This document shows positions 8,347 through 16,264 of a stretch of DNA of 64,000 nt, in pieces. The DNA comes from Lujinxingia vulgaris (GTDB lineage Bacteria > Myxococcota_A > Bradymonadia > Bradymonadales > Bradymonadaceae), in NCBI RefSeq assembly GCF_007997005.1, contig NZ_VOSL01000043.1, positions 50,752 to 114,751 on the forward strand, in the 5' to 3' direction. Below the pieces are notes generated by a model. That model was given only the letters and a program-made list of their open reading frames with translations. It did not search any database and was not told where the DNA came from. The number at the start of each line of letters is the position of its first letter. Position 1 is the stretch's first letter. Position numbers and translations under genes: made by a program.

Positions 8347-9786
8347 ATGCGTCTGACCCCCTGCACCCACGGCATTCGCCCGCCGGAGTTCCCCGAGCTG
8401 CCCTGGATCAACGTGGATCAGCCCCTGCGTCTCGACGATCTTCTGGGACAGGTGGTGATGCTGGGGTTCTGGAGCTCCACCTGCATCCGCTGCCAGGAGG
8501 GCCTGCCGGCGATGCATCGCGCCCTGCAACGCTTTGAGGGGCGCCCCCTGCAGATCATCGCCGTGCACAGCCCGCGCTTTGCGGGCGAACACGACCTGGA
8601 CTACCTGCAAAGCGCGGTGGAGCGCATCGGCGTCCCCTTCGCGGTGGCCGTCGACAACGACCACCGTCTGGCGCGAACCTTCAGCGTGCGCGAGCTCCCC
8701 ACCTTCGCGCTCATCGATCCCCGGGGCTATGTCTGCCGGGTGGTGCGAGGGGTCCCCGACCCCCTACACCTCATCGACGCGCTGGAGGGCCTACTCGGGC
8801 TGACCGACGCGCCGGATCACCCTCACCCAACCCTCCCCTCGTCCACTCGACCTCCAGATCGCCTGAGCTACCCGGCGGGACTCAGCGCGACACAAGACCG
8901 CCTGGCCATCGCCGACACCGGCCACCACCGCATCGTGCTCACACGTCACGACGGCGAGCTGCTAGAGACGTTTGGGGGCCCGGAGCCTGGCTTCGAAGAC
9001 GGCCCGGCCGAGAAGGCCCGCTTCTTCCGGCCGCGCGGGCTGGCGTTTGTCGATGACCACCTGCTGGTAGCCGATACCGCCAACCACGCCATCCGTAGCA
9101 TCGATATGGCCCGCGGACAGGTCGACACCCTGGCGCTCTTACCTCCCGACGATCAGGGCCAGGTTCACGCGCCCCGGGCGCTGGCCCGACACGGCTCCTG
9201 GCTTTATATCGCCTGCGCCGGCACCCACACGATCCTGCGCATGAATCTCGACGACCACACCATCGAGGCATTCGCCGGCACGGGTCACGAGGACAGCATC
9301 GACGGCCACCGCCGCTCGGCCGCCTTCGCCCAGCCCACGGGTCTGGTGATGCATGACGATCAGCTGCTCATCATCGACAGCACCTCCTCGACGCTTCGCT
9401 GCCTCAACCTGCGCTCCAACCGCGTCGCAACCCTGGTGGGCAAGAGCCTCTTTGAGCACGGCATGGTCGATGGCCCACCGCGCAACGCCCTGATGCAACA
9501 CCCCCGGGGCGTCACCGTACACCGGGGGCGCATCTACATCGCCGACGCCCTGAACTGCGCGCTGCGCTGCTTCGATCTCGAGCACGAGCGTCTGCAAACC
9601 CTCGACACCCCGGAACTACGCTTTCCCACCGCTCTCACAAGCTCGGGCGACTCGCTCTTTGTCTGCGACACCCACGCCCACACCATCTGGGAGCACAACA
9701 CCGAGGCCGGCACCTGGGAGCGCGTAACGCTCACCAGGCCCTCCGAGGGCGACGAAGCCACACACACCCCAACGCCCCCTGCGTGA
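8347..9786 (+). CDS. Thioredoxin-like domain fused to NHL-repeat propeller (NHLRC2-like)
   Basis: About 479 residues. The ATG at 8347 has AGGAG 8 nt upstream, so I prefer it to the earlier ATG at 8299. Residues about 10-150 form a thioredoxin/TlpA-like domain with the active-site motif WSSTCIRC and the cis-Pro segment ELPTFALID. Residues about 170-460 form an NHL beta-propeller with blades of the type RPRGLAFVDDHLLVADTANH, GLVMHDDQLLIID and HPRGVTVHRGRIYIADALN. This domain order matches the NHLRC2 family, whose biochemical role is not settled. There is no signal peptide, which is unusual for a TlpA-like domain and points to a cytoplasmic role. Confidence 0.88.
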   Translation: MRLTPCTHGIRPPEFPELPWINVDQPLRLDDLLGQVVMLGFWSSTCIRCQEGLPAMHRALQRFEGRPLQIIAVHSPRFAGEHDLDYLQSAVERIGVPFAVAVDNDHRLARTFSVRELPTFALIDPRGYVCRVVRGVPDPLHLIDALEGLLGLTDAPDHPHPTLPSSTRPPDRLSYPAGLSATQDRLAIADTGHHRIVLTRHDGELLETFGGPEPGFEDGPAEKARFFRPRGLAFVDDHLLVADTANHAIRSIDMARGQVDTLALLPPDDQGQVHAPRALARHGSWLYIACAGTHTILRMNLDDHTIEAFAGTGHEDSIDGHRRSAAFAQPTGLVMHDDQLLIIDSTSSTLRCLNLRSNRVATLVGKSLFEHGMVDGPPRNALMQHPRGVTVHRGRIYIADALNCALRCFDLEHERLQTLDTPELRFPTALTSSGDSLFVCDTHAHTIWEHNTEAGTWERVTLTRPSEGDEATHTPTPPA

Positions 9787-9795
9787 TCGCCCTGC

Positions 9796-12768
9796 TTAGC
9801 CCTGGCGAGCCTTAAGGCGCATTTTCAAGGCCAGCGCCGGATGCATCGCCTCGCGCGAGGCCCCATCTTTGATCTGGTGGCGGCACGAGGTGCCCGGCGC
9901 GATCAGCACCTGCCCCTCCTCCATCGCGCGGGCTCGCGGCAAAAGCACGAGCTCGCCGACCTTCATCGACACCTCATAATGCTCGGCCTCATAGCCAAAG
10001 GATCCGGCCATCCCGCAGCAGCCCGTCTTGAGCGTCTCTACCTCAAAGCCGGCCAGCCCCAGGGCCACCTCGGTGGCGGTGGTGCCGCAGATGGCCTTCT
10101 GGTGGCAATGCCCGTGCAACAGCGCCGGCTGCGCCCTCTCGGTCTCAAAAAGCCCCTCGGGCCAGCGCCCCGCCTCCACCTCCTGCACGATAAACTCTTC
10201 CAGCAGCAGGGAGCGCCCGGCCAGATCCTCGGCCACCGGGCGCAGCGCCTCATCGACCAGCTCGCCAAGCTCATCGCGGAAGGTCAACAGGGCGCTGGGC
10301 TCAAGGCCCACCACCCTCCGGTCCGGGTGAGCTTCGAGGTCGTCCTGCACCTGACGAAGTCCGCGCTCCATCAGCTCCCGCGCCGCGCGCACCATGCCTT
10401 TGGAGAGGTAGGTGCGCCCGTCATCACGCATGCCAAAGCGCTGCACGCGGTAGCCGGCTGCCTCCAACACCTCCACGGCTGCAAGCCCCAGCTCGGGCTC
10501 GGTGTAGTCGGTGAAGGGATCGACGTAGAGCCAGACCTCTCTGGATGTGGCGCCCTCCCCGGCAGGCGGCGCAGCCAGCGCGCCGGAGCGGCGGGCGTTT
10601 TTAAGGGCACGGTCGAAGCTCCTGGGCGCCATCAAAGGCAGCTGGCGCTCGGGGGCGAGCTTGAAGAAGGTGTTAAAGAACCAGCGCGTCAGCGCAAAGG
10701 TCAGCGTGAAGTTCGCCAACCAGGGGAACCACGAACCCAGGCGGCTGAGCTTGCCATAATGCCCGAAGAGCAGCGCGCGCGCCGGGGTCCCCTGACGATC
10801 GTAGCGCTGCTGTAAGAACTCCGCCTTCATACGCGCCATATCGACGTTGGCCGGGCATTCGCTCTTGCACCCTTTGCAGGAGAGGCAGAGATCGAGCGCC
10901 TCGGAGAGCGCTTCACTCTCAAAGGCCGCCTCGGGCTCCGCACCGGTCAAAAGCGTGCGAAAAACGTTGGCGCGCCCCCGCGTTGTGTCTTTCTCATCGC
11001 CGGTGGCCATATAACTCGGGCACATCGTGCCACCGGCGGCTGCGCTCTTGCGGCAGACGCCGGCGCCGTTGCAGAGCTCGGTGGCCCGCACGAGCCCCCG
11101 CTCCGCCTCCCACTTAAAGTAGGTGCGCAGCTCGGGGGTGGGCTTGCCGGGCACAAAGCGAAAATCAGCATCGATCGGTCGGGGATCGACGATATTTCGG
11201 GGATTAAAGATCCCCCGGGGATCAAACGCGTCTTTAACCTGGCGATGCAGGGCCATGATCTCCGGCCCGTAAAAACGCTCCAGAAGTGGCGAGCGCACCC
11301 GCCCATCGCCATGCTCACCACTGATGGCGCCGCGGTAGCGGCGCACCAGGTCGGCCACATCGGTGGCGATGCCCTTAAAACGCTCCACATCTTCCGGGTC
11401 TTTGAGGTTGAGCTCCGGCCGCAGGTGCAGCTCCCCCACCGAGGCGTGCGCGTAATACACACAGGCGGTGTTGTAGGCGTCCATGATCGCCGCGAAGTCG
11501 CGCACGTAATCCGGCAGCACATCGACGGCCACCGCGGTATCTTCCACCACCGTCACCGGTTTGACGTCGCCCTCTATGCCCATGAGCAGGCCGAGCCCGG
11601 CCTTTCGAAGTTCCCAGACCGCCTTATCCTGCGGCGCCCTCAAGATCGGGTAGGCGTAGCCCATGCCCAGCTCTTTGAGCTCGGCAATGAGCGTCTGACA
11701 GGCCTCCTCGAGCGCGTCGTGGCTCTCGCGGAAGAACTCCACCACCAGCACCGCGTCCGGATCGCCCTCGACCCAGAAACGATTGCGGGCCTGCTCGATG
11801 TTCTGGCGGGTCTGCTCCAGCACGCGCCGGTCAATCAGCTCGACGGCCGCCGGGTTATGCCGCACCGCCGCGACCGTCGCGCGCAGCGAAGCCTCCAGCG
11901 AGTCGAAGTGCACGCAGACCACGCATTTCTCGCGCGGCTTCTCCACCAGGTTGAGTTTGGCCTCGGTCATCAGCCCCAGCGTCCCCTCGGTCCCGCACAG
12001 GAAACGCGCCAGCGAGAAGGGCTCACCGCCCTCCTCATAAGGCGCTCGCCAGAGGATATCATCGAGCGGAAAGCCCGTGTTGCGCCGCACCACATCGCGG
12101 CGCGGGTAGCGCTCCTCAATGAGCTCGCCATGCTCGCGCATGATGCGATCGAGGGTGCGCAACGACTCTCCGAGCCGGTCCGGGCGCTGCATCCGGTCCT
12201 TTAACTCAGCCTCACTCCAGAGCCCCACCCGCTCAAAGCTCGCGTCGGAGAGGACCACCCCCAACTCCAGCACATGCGCCATCGTGTTGCCGTAGAGGAT
12301 GGAGTGACTGCCGCAGGAGTTGTTGCCAATCATCCCGCCGATCATGCAGCGGTTTGACGTCGAGGTGTCCGGCCCAAAGAAGAGCCCGTGCGGCGCGAGA
12401 AAACGGTTGAGCTCGTCGAGCACCACCCCGGGCTGCACCCGCACCCAGCGCTCCTCGACGTTGAGCTCCAGGATCTGGTTCATATGGCGGCCCACATCGA
12501 CCACCAGCCCCTCTCCCACGCATTGGCCGGCCAGGCTCGTGCCAGCAGCTCGGGGCACAAGCCCAAGCCCCAGCGCGTCGGCGGTGCGCACAATCGCCTG
12601 CACGTCTTCGACCGTGCGCGGGAAGACCACCCCCACCGGCTCGGCCTGATACACCGAGGCGTCCTGCGCATAGAGCGAGCGGTGCAGATCATCGAGGCGC
12701 AGCTCCCCCTCAAGCTCCCCGGCCAACGCCTCCAGCGCCTGCGGCGCGCGGCTAACATCGATCGCCAT
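9796..12768 (-). CDS. FAD-linked oxidase / Fe-S oxidoreductase fusion (D-lactate dehydrogenase-like)
   Basis: 990 residues, the length of the YdiJ/Dld-II type. The N-terminal half is an FAD-binding type 4 domain (PRAAGTSLAGQ and the NNSCGSHS segment) followed by an FAD-oxidase C-terminal domain ending near HGDGRVRSPLLERFYG. A ferredoxin-like region follows with CNGAGVC...CPSY around residue 570 and CLSCKGCKSECP around 630. The C-terminus has GlpC/CCG-type motifs HCHQK (about 886) and TGCCGMAG (about 914). The family oxidises D-2-hydroxy acids such as D-lactate and passes electrons to the respiratory chain. It stands alone, ahead of the ribosomal protein block and separated from it by a terminator. 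Confidence 0.92.
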   Translation of the reverse strand: MAIDVSRAPQALEALAGELEGELRLDDLHRSLYAQDASVYQAEPVGVVFPRTVEDVQAIVRTADALGLGLVPRAAGTSLAGQCVGEGLVVDVGRHMNQILELNVEERWVRVQPGVVLDELNRFLAPHGLFFGPDTSTSNRCMIGGMIGNNSCGSHSILYGNTMAHVLELGVVLSDASFERVGLWSEAELKDRMQRPDRLGESLRTLDRIMREHGELIEERYPRRDVVRRNTGFPLDDILWRAPYEEGGEPFSLARFLCGTEGTLGLMTEAKLNLVEKPREKCVVCVHFDSLEASLRATVAAVRHNPAAVELIDRRVLEQTRQNIEQARNRFWVEGDPDAVLVVEFFRESHDALEEACQTLIAELKELGMGYAYPILRAPQDKAVWELRKAGLGLLMGIEGDVKPVTVVEDTAVAVDVLPDYVRDFAAIMDAYNTACVYYAHASVGELHLRPELNLKDPEDVERFKGIATDVADLVRRYRGAISGEHGDGRVRSPLLERFYGPEIMALHRQVKDAFDPRGIFNPRNIVDPRPIDADFRFVPGKPTPELRTYFKWEAERGLVRATELCNGAGVCRKSAAAGGTMCPSYMATGDEKDTTRGRANVFRTLLTGAEPEAAFESEALSEALDLCLSCKGCKSECPANVDMARMKAEFLQQRYDRQGTPARALLFGHYGKLSRLGSWFPWLANFTLTFALTRWFFNTFFKLAPERQLPLMAPRSFDRALKNARRSGALAAPPAGEGATSREVWLYVDPFTDYTEPELGLAAVEVLEAAGYRVQRFGMRDDGRTYLSKGMVRAARELMERGLRQVQDDLEAHPDRRVVGLEPSALLTFRDELGELVDEALRPVAEDLAGRSLLLEEFIVQEVEAGRWPEGLFETERAQPALLHGHCHQKAICGTTATEVALGLAGFEVETLKTGCCGMAGSFGYEAEHYEVSMKVGELVLLPRARAMEEGQVLIAPGTSCRHQIKDGASREAMHPALALKMRLKARQG

Positions 12769-12824
12769 GTCTCTCCTGATGCGCCGGGTTCAAACCGAGA
12801 CGGCGCCTTCTCGCCAGAACAAAA

Positions 12825-12858
12825 AAAGAGCCCACGATGCGCTCATCGTGGGCTCTTT
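12825..12858 (-). terminator. Rho-independent terminator after rplI
   Basis: A 15-bp perfect inverted repeat (AAAGAGCCCACGATG) around a 4-nt loop. Read on the minus strand it is followed by a T-run, as expected for the end of the S6-L9 transcript. Confidence 0.9.
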
Positions 12859-12886
12859 ATCGCTTATGCCCGCAGGCAAAGCCAAC

Positions 12887-13333
12887 TTACATCGCCACAA
12901 CCCACAGGATGATGTGAGCGTAGACGCCGCTGGCAAGCTTCACCGGCACCTTGTAGATGCCGAGCTCGTCGAGGCCGCGGCCGACTTCGATAAAGCGGTG
13001 CTCCACCTCGAAGCCTTCCTGCTTGAGCACGTCGGCGATCTCACGCGGGGTCACCGAGCCGTAGAGGGTGTCGCCTTCGGACACGCGCTTGGCAATGGTG
13101 ATACGCACGCCGTCGAGCTTGGACTGAACGCCCAGAGCCTCTTCGCGCTCGCGCTCCTTGCGGAGCTCGATCTGACGCTTTTTGTGCTCCAGCGCCTTCT
13201 TTTCGGTGGCGCTGGCCGGCAGCGCCAGACCTTTGGGGATAAGGAAGTTCCGGCCGTAGCCCGGAGCAACCTTCACGATCTCGCCCATCTCGCCGAGATT
13301 GGGCACATCTTCGGTCAGAATGACTTCCATCAC
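12887..13333 (-). CDS. rplI: 50S ribosomal protein L9
   Basis: 148 residues, the normal length. The N-terminus has the family signature VPNLGEMGEIVKVAPGYGRN, followed by the long charged connecting helix (EKKALEHKKRQIELRKERE) and the C-terminal rRNA-binding domain with VTPREIADVL. L9 binds 23S rRNA near the L1 stalk and affects frame maintenance. The start lies 6 bp downstream of the S6 stop codon, so the two are co-transcribed. The S18 gene, which usually stands between S6 and L9, is absent here. Confidence 0.97.
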   Translation of the reverse strand: MMEVILTEDVPNLGEMGEIVKVAPGYGRNFLIPKGLALPASATEKKALEHKKRQIELRKEREREEALGVQSKLDGVRITIAKRVSEGDTLYGSVTPREIADVLKQEGFEVEHRFIEVGRGLDELGIYKVPVKLASGVYAHIILWVVAM

Positions 13334-13339
13334 AGCCTC

Positions 13340-13741
13340 CTATTCGTCGTCGTCCTGAGCCGGGATGACCTCTTCGACCTCTTCCTCTTCGGGGCGCGCC
13401 AGGCGCTCCTCAGCGATGAGATCGTCTTCCAGCTTGACGGTCAAAAACTTCAACACCGAGTCGATCAGCTGCAGGTTGCGCTCGATCTCCGCAACCGTGT
13501 TTCCGCCGACCAGGTAGCGGTAGTACTGGTAGTTGCCGCGCTCAAAACGACGGGATTCCGACTTGTCGTGAATCTCGTAGGCGAGCTTGCGCTGGCCCCA
13601 GTCGTCGAACTTAAGCAGGTGACCGCCTTCGTTCTCGATGATCCCTTCAACGCGCTCACGAAGCCGGGCGAACTCCTCTTCGCCGGCGTCGGGACGCACG
13701 ATGTAGATCGTCTCGTATTCGCGTAGTCTCTCTACAGCCAT
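13340..13741 (-). CDS. rpsF: 30S ribosomal protein S6
   Basis: 133 residues. The S6 fold begins at LREYETIYIVRPDAGEEE and includes DDWGQRKLAYEIHDKSE. The C-terminal tail is strongly acidic (EEEEVEEVIPAQDDDE), a common feature of S6, where glutamate-rich tails occur. S6 normally binds 16S rRNA as a heterodimer with S18. It is first in a two-gene unit with L9; the 100-bp upstream region presumably holds the promoter, which I could not pin down. Confidence 0.97.
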   Translation of the reverse strand: MAVERLREYETIYIVRPDAGEEEFARLRERVEGIIENEGGHLLKFDDWGQRKLAYEIHDKSESRRFERGNYQYYRYLVGGNTVAEIERNLQLIDSVLKFLTVKLEDDLIAEERLARPEEEEVEEVIPAQDDDE

Positions 13742-13842
13742 GAAATAACCTCTCGGGTAAAGCCCCGCCTTAACATGCAGCGGAGCGAGGTTCGTGCCGG
13801 CCTCACATGAAGGCGCGGCGCAATCCTGTTGAACACCATCGT

Positions 13843-14055
13843 TCAGGCGGCTTCGGCCTCACCATCATCATCGGTGTGGTGCGCGAGCCGCGCGTCTACT
13901 TCTGCTTCCCCGTCGTCGTCGGTGTGATGGGCGATCTCATCGCCGCCTTCGTCATCGCCGGTGTGGTGGGCCATCGCCGGAGCGGAGGCACCCCACACCA
14001 TCAGGCTGAGAAGGGCCGCAAAGGCGCGGCGGAACTTGAACAACATCGTCATCAT
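13843..14055 (-). CDS. Small exported His/Asp-rich repeat peptide
   Basis: About 70 residues. Starts at 14055 or 14052 follow GGAG by 4 or 7 nt. Residues 1-29 form a clean signal peptide (basic FKFRR, hydrophobic core, cleavage after APAMA). The mature part of about 40 residues contains three copies of the motif AHHT[G/D]DD, two of them followed by DGEAE. There is no Cys. Paired His next to Asp/Glu suggests metal binding (zinc, nickel or copper) in the periplasm, which is inference. It lies between pth and rpsF on the same strand. It does not match a family I know. Confidence 0.7.
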   Translation of the reverse strand: MMTMLFKFRRAFAALLSLMVWGASAPAMAHHTGDDEGGDEIAHHTDDDGEAEVDARLAHHTDDDGEAEAA

Positions 14056-14166
14056 CACACTCCAGTGTGGTGTCTTAAGGCGAATCATCGCCAGACACCC
14101 ATCAAGGGGGGGGAACCCATACACCTGCTCGGGCAGATTTTCCAGCGAAAAATACCTGAAGCCGCC

Positions 14167-14733
14167 TTAACGCCCGTGAAATCGGTTCTGAGCCGCGGCC
14201 ACACCTTCTTTAAGCACGACCTCCACCGCATCGCAGGCGTCGTCGAGCAGGCGATCGACGGCCACGGTCTCATCGGGGCGAAAACGCCCCAGCACGTGGT
14301 TCGTCACATCGCCGTGCTCGGGCCGACCAATGCCTAAGCGCAGTCGAATAAACTCCCGGGTGCCGGTCTTGGCGACAATGTCTCGCAGGCCGTTGTGGCC
14401 GCCGTGGCCGCCGCCCTCTTTGATCTTCATCTGCCCCAGCTCCACGTCGAGCTCATCGTGGAGCACGATCAGGCGATCGGGGGTCACGTTAAAGAAGTTC
14501 AACGCCGGGGCTACCGACTTGCCCGAGAGGTTCATAAAGGTCAGCGGCTTCAAGAGCGCCACGTCGTGGCCACCGATGATGCCCGTGGTGTAGACCCCGT
14601 GAAACTTCGACTGAGTGACGGTCATCTGATAGCGCTGCGCCAGCGCATCCACCGCCGCAAAGCCGATGTTATGGCGCGTCCCCTCGTACTTCGGCCCCGG
14701 GTTACCCAGGCCCACGATCAGCGTTCGACTCAC
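14167..14733 (-). CDS. pth: Peptidyl-tRNA hydrolase
   Basis: About 188 residues. I chose the GTG at 14733 because AAGGAGG stands 5 nt upstream and because family members begin just before LIVGLGNPG; a longer frame exists to 14796. Pth releases peptides from prematurely dropped peptidyl-tRNAs. The catalytic His is in TRHNIGF, and the conserved FMNLSG, LHDELD and GGHGGHNGLRD motifs are all present. It follows rplY on the same strand, a common order, but a terminator hairpin separates them. Confidence 0.96.
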   Translation of the reverse strand: MSRTLIVGLGNPGPKYEGTRHNIGFAAVDALAQRYQMTVTQSKFHGVYTTGIIGGHDVALLKPLTFMNLSGKSVAPALNFFNVTPDRLIVLHDELDVELGQMKIKEGGGHGGHNGLRDIVAKTGTREFIRLRLGIGRPEHGDVTNHVLGRFRPDETVAVDRLLDDACDAVEVVLKEGVAAAQNRFHGR

Positions 14734-14803
14734 CCCATCCTCCTTCGGAGCCAGAAGCCGGCGAATCCACTCGAACACCTGAGAACTCCTGCTCAAAAAC
14801 TCA

Positions 14804-14836
14804 AAAGACCGAGAGCAGCAAAGGCTCTCGGTCTTT
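14804..14836 (-). terminator. Terminator between rplY and pth
   Basis: A 13-bp perfect stem (AAAGACCGAGAGC) with a loop of about 7 nt, followed on the minus strand by TTTGAG. It is symmetrical enough to work on both strands. Confidence 0.8.
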
Positions 14837-14865
14837 CAAAGGTCGTACACAACCTGCGCTTAAGC

Positions 14866-15489
14866 TCAGCCGGCCTTCTTGGCCTTCTTCGCCTTGGCGT
14901 CTTCTTCTTTGGTGACCTTCTTGCGCGGCATCTGGATACGCAGCAGGGCGTAGTCCATCTTGTACGCCGGCTCAACCCCTTCGGGGTAGGTCAGCTCGCT
15001 GGCCATGATGGCGCCGTCGGGAGCAAGCTCGGTGACATCCACGACGATCTCCTCGGGGATATCGTCGGGGCGCGCGGCGACCTTGACCACCGGCTGGATG
15101 ACGCGAAGGCGACCACCCATGCGAACGCCTTTGGCGCGACCGGTCGGCTCGATCGGCACGCTGACCTGAACCGGGGTGTCCATGTCGACGACGACCAGGT
15201 CGGCGTGAATGACGACGCGACGGATCGGATCGAACTGGTAGTCGCGAAGCATCACGTTCTCAACGGTGGTGCCGTTGTCGAGCGCGACGTTGAACACCGA
15301 GTTGATCTGACGCTTGGTGTCCATGATTTTATCGAACTCCGCCGGGTCCATCGCCAGCGAGATGTTCTCGGTGTTCGTCCCGTAGCAAATGGCCGGGATC
15401 AAGCCTTGCGCGCGCAGCTTGCGCGCGACGCCCTTCCCGGACTCGGCGCGAACCGTCGCGTTCAGGGTAGGTTTATTCTTCGAAGCCAT
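14866..15489 (-). CDS. rplY: 50S ribosomal protein L25 (CTC/TL5 type)
   Basis: About 207 residues, the two-domain CTC form: an N-terminal 5S rRNA-binding L25 domain (ESGKGVARKLRAQGLIPAI, then the MLRDYQFDPIRRVVIHADL region) and a C-terminal beta domain. The tail is Lys/Ala-rich (KKAKKAG). The ATG at 15489 has GGAGG 5 nt upstream, which excludes the longer start at 15501. L25 binds 5S rRNA in the large subunit. It is upstream of pth, as in many bacteria. Confidence 0.96.
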   Translation of the reverse strand: MASKNKPTLNATVRAESGKGVARKLRAQGLIPAICYGTNTENISLAMDPAEFDKIMDTKRQINSVFNVALDNGTTVENVMLRDYQFDPIRRVVIHADLVVVDMDTPVQVSVPIEPTGRAKGVRMGGRLRVIQPVVKVAARPDDIPEEIVVDVTELAPDGAIMASELTYPEGVEPAYKMDYALLRIQMPRKKVTKEEDAKAKKAKKAG

Positions 15490-15705
15490 GACATCCTCCA
15501 ATGGTCCCCTGGACGTGCTGGCTTATCATGCTTACCAGCGCGAGGGCGCGATTGATGCGTAGTCGGCCTGTGATGCCGCCCGCGTTCCGAAAAAAACGCG
15601 CCGACCTCTCATTCGTACTCGCCAGAGAGGCCCAGCGCGATTGTCGTTCTCGTCAGCTCATCGTCGTTGCGCGCTTTCAAAGCGTCGCGTCGAGCTGGCT
15701 TGAAG

Positions 15706-15777
15706 CTGGGGTGCTAGGATTCGAACCTAGGAATGCCTGGACCAAAACCAGGTGCCTTACCACTTGGCTACACCCCA
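15706..15777 (-). tRNA. tRNA-Gln (anticodon UUG)
   Basis: A 72-nt cloverleaf: 7-bp acceptor stem TGGGGTG/CACCCCA, D-arm with AGTGGTAAGG, anticodon stem CCTGG with loop TTTTGGT (anticodon TTG), and a T-arm with GGTTCGAATCC. The 3' CCA is not encoded. It reads CAA and, by wobble, CAG. Confidence 0.96.
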
Positions 15778-15842
15778 GTGCGTTGGCTACGTTCGCCGCC
15801 GCTACCGCTGTCGGGAATGTTCCTCCGACCCGGTGGGCAGCT

Positions 15843-15871
15843 TAATTAACACCGCCCCCCTACCCTGTCAA
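15843..15871 (-). promoter_or_regulatory. Sigma-70-type promoter of tRNA-Gln
   Basis: Minus strand: -35 TTGACA (15871-15866), exactly 17-bp spacer, -10 TAATTA (15848-15843). The predicted start lies about 60 nt before the mature tRNA. Confidence 0.75.
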
Positions 15872-16192
15872 CAGGTTCTATCAAAAATCCTGCACGCGAT
15901 CACAAACCTCATCTCAGGGCCAGTTCTCGCCACCTTTCGCCTGCCCGAGGTGCTCCATTGAGGCGCCGTTCTGAGCAGCGAAGCCCCCGCGCAGCCCCCT
16001 CTTCTGGATCGCGCCTGGCACGCCTGGGAATCCGTGCCCCTCACCCTCTCGGACGCTTCAACCCGACACATCCCGACGCGGCCCGGGCCGCGGTCCGAGC
16101 CCTGAGCTGACCGACGTTCATCCGGTCTGCGACCTCGCCATATCCTGGCGAGCTCGAGCACAGGGCCGACGACCTCGCCGAACACAAAAAAA
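15872..16192. other. Non-coding gap of about 320 bp
   Basis: Apart from the start of the tRNA-Gln promoter at one end and a terminator at the other, I see no RNA gene, repeat or credible coding frame. A 105-codon minus-strand frame here has neither a ribosome site nor protein-like composition. Confidence 0.5.
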
Positions 16193-16215
16193 ACCGCGGG
16201 CCGAAGCCCGCGGTT
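16193..16215 (-). terminator. Terminator after the Cys-rich lipoprotein gene
   Basis: CCGCGGGC stem with a CGAA-type tetraloop, followed on the minus strand by eight T residues. A strong canonical terminator. Confidence 0.92.
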
Positions 16216-16264
16216 CTAAGTTCAAACCGGTTGAGAACCGGGCATCACAGCCCGGCCCTTCCGA

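Noticed and set aside
15868..16185. 105-codon minus-strand frame
   Set aside because: Arg/Gly-rich, no ribosome site, covers the tRNA-Gln promoter.
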